Shown here: positions 57,724-64,000 of the stretch, piece by piece
Position numbering within the stretch: the stretch's first letter is position 1
How the letters are laid out: each line of letters starts with the position of its first letter
From: Leucosporidium creatinivorum
Taxonomy: Eukaryota; Basidiomycota; Microbotryomycetes; Leucosporidiales; Leucosporidiaceae
Assembly (NCBI GenBank): GCA_001600635.1
Contig: BCKL01000030.1
Location: 166,068 to 230,067, forward strand
Length of the DNA stretch: 64,000 nt
Direction of reading: 5' to 3'
Program-made: the position numbers and the translations under genes
The notes under the pieces: model-generated
The model's database searches: none
What the model was told of the DNA's origin: nothing
What the model saw: only the letters and a program-made list of their open reading frames with translations

Positions 57724-58437
57724 CCCTGTCACGCTCGAGATGAGGCAGAAGAGAGCTGTCTGCTTCGGCCGAGCGAGAAGGGGGTCAGTAGGAGTCAGTC
57801 GTAGGCCCCGGAGCTATGGGACGGTAGATGTAGTACTCTACTCACTCTGTACGAGACCTGAGCCGGATGGAAGCTGATGTGGCGGAAGCCAAAGAGCTGA
57901 AACGAAGCGTTCGCCGACTCTCCTCTCTCGGTTCGAACGAGGGTGCTTGTTTTTCTTCGCCTCAATTCAGCTGTACTTGAGTCTGGGAGTTAGTAGAGCA
58001 CATAAAGCTGTAATCAAGCTACTCAGACAACCCTGCACGAGTCGGTTAGCGATTCGAACGAGACGGCGAGCTTGCGAAGGCAGGGAAACGGCTCGCTCTA
58101 GTCGAATACAGCTTGGTTTGAGCTGTAAATTAGCGCGAATGGGAGCTGTGATGTGTGCGAGTCTACTGGTATACACCAGCAGTGCACATGATTTGGACGG
58201 TCAGACCCTCTCCGCTAGTCCTCTCAACTCTGAACTGAACTTCGACTCCTGATTTCCCACCACAACCTCCCCTCCCCCTCATCTCTACAGTGAGTCTGCT
58301 GCTCCTTCCTGTAGCCTAGTAGCTGCTAGTTGCTGCACAGTACAGCTGTAGCACATCAGCCCTCTCTGACACACCTCAGACGCTGACTCGCTCTCACACC
58401 CTCTTGTCCTCACTCACCTCGCCCACTCGAAGCAGTC
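57724..58437. promoter_or_regulatory. Divergent intergenic region, Pro-rich protein / SKP1
   Basis: About 710 bp between opposing start codons, with a probable SKP1 leader intron (CTCTACAGTGAGTCTGC near 58280, branch GCTGAC near 58380). No tRNA or other RNA could be built from the two GGTTCGAAC/GATTCGAAC words near 57930 and 58055. Confidence 0.5.
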
Positions 58438-59710
58438 ATGTCCAAGGTCATCCTCACCACGTAAGTAGCTCCCCCTGCACTTTTGTACACCTACAGCACT
58501 CGCTGACCCTCTCCCACCTCCCCTCCTACTCCCCTACACACTCGAAACCCGCCCTCCCGCACGCTCAAACCACGTCCTTCCACCGCTTCTCGCTCGCTCG
58601 CTCCCTCTTGCTCCCTCTGCATCACTACAGCTCCGACAACGAGCAGTTCCCCGTCGAGAAGGACGTGGCCAACCGCTCCGTTCTCATCAAGAACATGATT
58701 GAGGGTTAGTCCTCTCTGCGCTACAGGCCAGAGCACAGCTTGCGCGCTCTCATACCCCCTCAAGCGAGTCCGACCGCAGAGCTGCAGCTGACGAGCTCGT
58801 CTACTGCACTACCCAACTACAGATGTCGGAGAGTCGGACAACCCTATCCCCCTCCCCAACGTCTCCTCCAACGTCCTCAAGAAGGTGAGTCTCTCGAGCC
58901 CTCTCTCTTGCGTTTCTCCCCGCTCGGACGCGGTCATCTGTCACTCGCAAGGCGGGAAGCTGACCAGCGCTTCTGAACGTGATGTAACATAGGTTCTCGA
59001 GTGGTGCGAGCACCACAAGAAGGACCCCGAGCCCATCGCCGAGGACGCCGACGACACGCGCAGGAAGACGACTGAGATCTCGGACTGGGACCAGAAGTGT
59101 GAGTTCGGTCATGACCTCTCTTCTCTTGCCAGCGCTGGTCGTACCTCGTGGTCCTGCTGTCTTTCAGCAGAGAGGCGGCGAGCGCGAGTGCGCACCGGCC
59201 GTCAGGGAACGCGCGCTGACCCTCACCCTGCTCGCTCGCCCTCGACTCCCACAGTCATCCAGGTCGACCAGGAGATGCTCTTCGAGATCATCCTCGCCGC
59301 CAACTACCTCGACATCAAGCCCCTCCTGCGCGTTTTCATCTTCTTCTAGGCCTTGCTCGTTCGCTCGCTGACCCTCGCCGAAACTTGGCCCTCTTCCACA
59401 GCGATGTCGGATGCAAGACCGTCGCCAACATGATCAAGGGCAAGCAGCCCGAGGAGATCCGCAAGCTGTAGGTCTTGTCCTCCTAAGCCCAGGCTATCGC
59501 TCGCTAGCCTTCCGTACGACCGAGCTCCAAGCTGACCCCCGCCCCGACTCGATTGAAACAGCTTCAACATTGTCAACGACTTCACCCCCGAGGAGGAGGC
59601 GCAGATCAAGAAGGAGAACGAGTGGGCAGAGGACCGCGTATGTCTTCTTTGATCCCTCTCTCTAGCTACTGAGCTCGGCGCTGACCTTGGATTCTCTCGG
59701 CGAACAGTAA
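58438..59710 (+). CDS. SKP1: SKP1, core SCF ubiquitin-ligase adaptor
   Basis: ATG at 58438 ([19 protein letters not shown]); stop TAA at 59708-59710. Exons give [113 protein letters not shown] and [20 protein letters not shown]. These are the BTB/POZ fold and the F-box-binding helices of Skp1. About 155 residues, the usual fungal length. Seven introns in a short gene. The intron inside PLL/DVGCK needs a GC donor, and the stop codon directly follows the last intron. Skp1 links Cul1 with F-box proteins, four of which are encoded in this window. Confidence 0.98.
59328..59401 (+). other. GC-AG intron in SKP1
   Basis: The exon ends CCCCTCCT and the intron starts GCGCGTTTTC, has a GCTGACC branch site at 59368 and ends TTCCACAG. 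Only this junction keeps the invariant [20 protein letters not shown] (20 residues). A GT donor 4 nt later breaks the frame. Confidence 0.75.
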
Positions 59711-60174
59711 ACGGCGGACTCTCAACACCTCGCTTGCGCTTGGGTTTCCCCGTTTCTCTTCTCTCTCTTTTCTCAGACTTGAATCGTTTCTCCTTTTTCT
59801 GTACCCTCTCTACCCCCCCTCGTCCGCTCGCTTGCGAGAGACGAAGGGTCGCTTGCAACCCCCCCTGCTCTCCCCCTCTGATAGGCTTTCTAACCCCCCA
59901 AGGCTAGCGTCAGTGCGATGTAACATAGTACTCCGATTGCCTTCCCCTTCAACGAGAAGAGAAACCAGAGACATGACTTGAGCGAGCCGAGAATTGACCC
60001 AAGTCGAACGCGAAGTCCAGCTGAGGGTTGCCTTTCGACCGTTCCACTGCTCTCTGCTCTGCTTGCTTCTCATCTGCGCTCTACCACACACCTCTAGCAC
60101 ACCTACACCTCAGCACCCACCCCTCAGCACTCCTACAACGGGTCTCGCCTACGCGAAACCGCGCCGCGCCCTCG
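59711..60174. other. Intergenic spacer SKP1 / CEG1
   Basis: About 460 bp holding the SKP1 3'UTR, rich in TTCTC, and the CEG1 promoter. Nothing more recognised. Confidence 0.45.
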
Positions 60175-62333
60175 ATGGTCTCCTCCGACTTCCCCGTCCC
60201 GACCCACATCCCAGGCGAGCGGATCGAGGACCCCGAAATGCTGTATCAGTTGAAAGACCATTTGGCGCAATTGTGTGGACTGGGGAGCCAGCGGTGAGTC
60301 GCTTGCTTGCTCGAGCTCGCGAGCAGCTGGGAAAGAAGGGTCAGGAGCTGACGATGCGTGGGATGGCGGTGTTCAGGTTCCCTGGCAGTCAGCCGGTGAG
60401 CTTTGATCGTGCGAGCTTGGAGTTGCTGCAGAAGGAGGAGTGAGTCGTTCGCGCGTTCTCCCCCTCTCTCTCGAGCTCGCTGCTGATCAGTTGAAGCGGG
60501 CGCCCTACAGCTTCTGGGTCTGCGAGAAATCCGATGGAGTACGCGTCTTGGTCTTGATCGTGGCTACGCCAGAGGGACAGGAATGCTACTTGGTGCTGTC
60601 CTCTCCCTCCTCCCTTCGCTCTCGCTTCTCCTCGAGCTGACCCGGGGTGGGCGACAATGTAGATCGACCGAAAAGAAGACTTCTACCGCAACTACGGCCT
60701 CGTCTTCCCCCACCAAGACGGGCCCGAGTTCAATCATAGTAATACCGTGTTGGATGGGGAGTTGGTCATTGATGTTGAGGGGGAGGAGGTGGGTCCTTGC
60801 GTCGCTCGGTCGTGGTGGAAGAGGGAGATTGAAGAGTCAAGAGCTGACCGAGCAACTGTCTGGGATCATGCAGCAAATCCTCCGCCTCCTGGCGTTCGAC
60901 TTGCTCGTCTGCGATTCGGAGAACCTGATGCACAAGAGTCTGCAAAGTCGGTATGGGGTATGTCTCTCACTTCTCTCCCATCTTGATCTGTCTCGCCCGA
61001 GCTTACTGACACCTACCTTCGCTCGGCTCGTCAAACAGCGCCTAAAAGAATGGGTCCTCGGCCCTCACTCCAAACTCATGGCCGCTCGGCCCGAGATCGC
61101 CCAAGAAGCGCCGTTCCAGTGCGTCTCATCTCCCCTCCCTCTCCTTCTGCCCCCTCCCCCCTCCCGCCGACCCGCCCAACCCTCGCTGACCCACCTCGCT
61201 CGGCGCTCGCAGAGTGGTCCTCAAGAAGCAAGAACTAGCCTACGGCATCGAGGCCGTCTTCCGCGAGCATCTACCGCAGTTGAAGCATGGGAATGATGGA
61301 CTGATCTTCACCAGTGCCGAGGCGCCGTACACACCGGGGACGGATCATAAGATGTGAGCTTGCCGGGCCTTGCCTTCCTCGCTCGCCGAGGTCTGCTCTC
61401 CGCGCGAGGGCGAGTCGAGCTGAGCTGACGAACAGTGACACACAGCCTCAAATGGAAGCCCCCCTCGGAGAACTCGATCGACTTTCTCCTCCAACTCAAG
61501 TTCCCGAGCCTGAGCAACAAGCCCGAGGAGCCCGACTTCTCGCAGAAGCCGGTTTTCATGTTGATGATGAATCATGGGCACGAGGGAACGCATTATTATG
61601 ATACGATGGAGGTGGATGATGAGACGTGGGAGGGGTGAGTTCAGCTGCTACTCTCGGCGGGAGGGGAGGGAGGACGGGAGAGAGCGCTCGAGCTGACAGC
61701 CTTCCTTCGCTTCCCTCCTCTCCCCCACGACCAAACCGCTCCCCATCTACTCCCTTCTCGCTACCTCTTCTTGATCGGCCGAACAGATGGAAAGCCTCGC
61801 GCGAGCAATACGACGACCGAGTCGTCGAAGTCGTTTGGGATTCCCATCGCCAGACGTGGAAGATGCTGCGGTTCCGAGATGACAAGAAGGAGGGGAATTA
61901 TAAGACGGTGGTGGCGAGCATCATTCGAAGTATCGAGCATGGCGTCGAGGCGGAGGCTGTGAGTTTGGCGCTTCGTCGGCGATGAGATGAGCGGGAGCTA
62001 ATGTCTTCTTACCCTCTCTTTTCCATCGTGCTCGCTTTCACCACGCCACCAATCGACTCCTCGCTTCCTTTATACCTTCTCTCCTCCTCTTCTTCCCCCC
62101 TCGCCTTCCCTCCTCGCCCGTCCCCCTCACAGTTAATCTCCCACGCCGCCTCCATCAAAGGCGCCTGGCGCGCCCGCGCCGCCGCTCGCTCCGGTCCACC
62201 ACCAAAACCCAAACAACAACAACAGCAGCAGCAGCCACCGAGGAGCGGACCACCACCGAACGTCGGAATTGTGGGAGGAGCGCCGCCGAGACCGAGTGGT
62301 GGAGGAGGAGGGGGTGGGGGGTTGAAGCGGTAG
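60175..62333 (+). CDS. CEG1: mRNA capping enzyme, guanylyltransferase (alpha) subunit
   Basis: ATG at 60175 (MVSSDFPVPTHIPGERIED), stop TAG at 62331-62333. Nucleotidyltransferase motifs in order: the catalytic Lys in VCEKSDGVRVLVLI (K-x-D-G, about 60530), YLIDRKEDFYRNYG, NTVLDGELVIDVEGEE, LLAFDLLVCDSENLM, GNDGLIFTSAEAPYTPGTD (motif IV), ILKWKPPSENSIDFLL (motif V, with WKPP), then the OB fold with VVEVVWDSHRQTWKMLRFRD (motif VI-like). The tail is unusual: Pro-, Gln- and Gly-rich (KPKQQQQQQQPP, then a Gly run). Known: transfers GMP to the 5' diphosphate end of nascent mRNA. About seven introns. Confidence 0.96.
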
Positions 62334-62550
62334 TACGCACAGCAGGGGGGGAGAGATGATATGCTATAGGCCTTGAGTCTCTCGCCTGGCTTAGCATGTG
62401 GACGCGAGATGCGAGTGAGAGCGAGGGCGAGGGGAGTTGGCGAGGGGAGCTGGCGAGGGGATCGACTGCTCTTGAGGACAGCTGAGGATACAAGGCTCGC
62501 TTACACGAACAGAACAAGGTACTATGAACATGATCGGCGACCTGCGAGCC

Positions 62551-63144
62551 CTATTGTGGCGACGCAGACCCGCTCCCGCTCTCACTTCCGCTCTGTCCGC
62601 CGAGCCTCTCGATCGCCGACTGTTGGACCGCGCCTGCATCAGCTTCTCCCGCCCATTCGAGAGTGAGGAGCGGACTCACCACCAGCTCATCCGGCTCCTT
62701 CGCATTGACCTGTTCGACCAGACACCCCTTCTCGACGAAAAAGTAGGAAGCCGAGCATTCACTTGGGGGCCGGATGCCCAGAATTCGAGCTTCGGGGGAG
62801 TTGAAAATGGGCTGTTGAGTTGGGCGTGAGTTAGCAGAGCTACTCATAGGGGAATAGTGAATGAGCATCGTACCACTTCGCTGCTGTCGAGGCGGTAGAA
62901 GCTTAAGGAGGAGAGCGAGGGGCTGTGAGATTCGAAGGCGGTGGTGAGGGAGGTGGTGCTGTGGACGTCACGAGGGGTGTCATTATGATGTCTTGTAAGC
63001 TCTAGTGTATATCCCGAACTCACATAGCCGCAGGATCTGCACAAGAGATCGGTCAGCACTCGTCTCTCCCTTCGCCGAGCCGCTGAGCTAAGCCAAGAAC
63101 TCACCTGGCGAGACCTCGACGATGGATCGACGAGGAGAGCTCAT
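62551..63144 (-). CDS. Small unidentified protein
   Basis: A consistent spliced model on the minus strand: ATG at 63144 (MSSPRRSIVEVSP), then DPAAI, TTSLTTAFESHSPSLSSLSF YRLDSSEV joined to PIFNSPEARILGIRPPSECS, SYFFVEKGCLVEQVNAKEPD, and the end GSESGSGSASPQ at 62551. Three introns with GTGAGT/GTACGA donors and CTGACC, GACATC or CTAACT internal sites. About 150 residues. The frame may extend upstream of 63144 in the same frame (IRQIHSIEEYNDV). No family recognised. Convergent with CEG1. Confidence 0.5.
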
Positions 63145-64000
63145 CACATCATTATACTCCTCGATGCTGTGGATCTGGCGAATACTCACTGTGGTAGAAG
63201 GGGTCAGCGAAGCGATTCGGTGCCCGGCCGAACAGCATTGGGGAGCAGCAGGAGCCTTCAGAGGGTGCGTTGGATGTCGCTACTTTTGTCAGAGGTAGAT
63301 TACCCACTTATGAAGAGACTTCGAGAGACGGAAACGGAAGATCTGGTCGCAGCGTGCGAAAGGACGACGAAGGCGAAAGTGAAAGGTTCGGCGCTGGGTA
63401 GAGCTCAGAGGTCGAGGTTTTAGAGTAGGCGGAGCAGGCGGCGAAGGAGAAAGAGCAAAGAAGAGCAGGAGAAGGCAGGAGGAAGAGAGCAGAAAGCAGG
63501 CTCTTCGCCTCGCGATGACCTCAAGCGCCAGCGCCTAAGTCCTCTCAGCCTTTCTCCAGCCTTGGCGCCTGTGGAGCATGCCGCTCTATCGCAGATCTCG
63601 GCGGGGCAGCAGGCTGGATAATCCTGCTTTGCGTACAAGTGATGGTACCGCTGCGTACTAATCGAGTGCGCTCAAGCCCACCGCTGCCTCAACTCCATCG
63701 CCGAGACGCCGCTGCGCCGAGCTTGGCGAGCCGTGAGGGAGGGGACGTGTCGATGACCGAGACTGCGCTATAGCACGTCGAAAATGGGTTCAGCTAAGTC
63801 GACGAGAACCGCGCACCAGGGGGAAGCCACCGACCTCAGGGAACGGCGAGGATTAGCCTTAGACTTTCGCCGAAGCCAGCCAACCTGCCCGCCCAACATC
63901 CGCCTTGTAGGTCTTGGACCGAAGAGCTCCTTCAGCTCTTTGTTGTAGATCGAGCTCGTCCCAGTGGTTTGCGACGATGTAGACGTCGCAGCCTTCGGCG
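63145..64000. other. Window end without a supported gene
   Basis: About 850 bp. A minus-strand frame at the last 120 bases (CDVYIVANHWDELDLQQ) could be an exon of a gene that continues beyond the window, but nothing confirms it. Confidence 0.3.

Noticed and set aside
57925-58065. tRNA genes suggested by GGTTCGAAC and GATTCGAAC words
   Set aside because: No acceptor stem, anticodon arm or A box can be placed around them.
59311-59349. A short SKP1 form ending RVFIFF by reading through the intron
   Set aside because: It would lose the F-box-binding helices; splicing at the GC donor restores the exact conserved sequence.

Overview
The window looks like nuclear DNA of a GC-rich, intron-rich basidiomycete fungus, most likely a yeast-like lineage such as Pucciniomycotina; the exact group cannot be fixed from sequence alone. 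Almost every gene is cut by short introns of about 50-75 nt that start GTGAGT/GTACGT, carry a CTGAC or CTAAC branch site and end in CAG or TAG. The branch motif gives the strand at a glance: CTGAC in + genes, GTCAG in - genes. About 27 genes were modelled, all fungal housekeeping or accessory genes. No rRNA, tRNA, CRISPR array or retroelement was recognised.

Layout. 0-6.5 kb (-): a UGGT-like ER protein that ends in KDEL before any glucosyltransferase domain, then a KRE6/SKN1 glucan-synthesis protein. 7-15.3 kb (+): a DHA1 drug:H+ antiporter, a phytanoyl-CoA-dioxygenase-like enzyme and trifunctional HIS4, with Gcn4-type and CACGTG sites upstream. 15.4-21 kb: a CobW/COG0523 metal GTPase (-) and an unidentified acidic protein (+). 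21-34 kb: two FBXO21-like F-box/YccV paralogs facing outward (- and +) around NOP2 (-) and an MCH1-like transporter (+). The second transporter copy next to the 670-N gap is an exact copy of the first and is best read as an unmerged contig overlap.

34-47.8 kb: three small heat-shock proteins, two TLC-domain membrane proteins, a BRCT-like protein, an SDR, a TFIIIC-type triple-barrel/AT-hook protein and a 2H phosphoesterase. 47.9-53 kb: a tandem pair of a second F-box family (the first copy with a frame break) and a conserved host protein with a retropepsin-like fold. 53-57.7 kb: two low-complexity proteins (-). 58-62.3 kb: SKP1 and the mRNA guanylyltransferase CEG1. 62.5-63.2 kb: a small unidentified gene.

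Themes: (i) ubiquitin-ligase parts are concentrated here, with SKP1 and four F-box genes within about 39 kb; (ii) local paralogs are frequent; (iii) the two FBXO21-like genes share a nearly identical promoter, leader and F-box exon while the rest of the proteins have diverged, which suggests gene conversion; (iv) splicing boundaries are extreme, with GC-AG introns in NOP2 and SKP1, a start codon split by an intron, and a stop codon that directly follows an intron.
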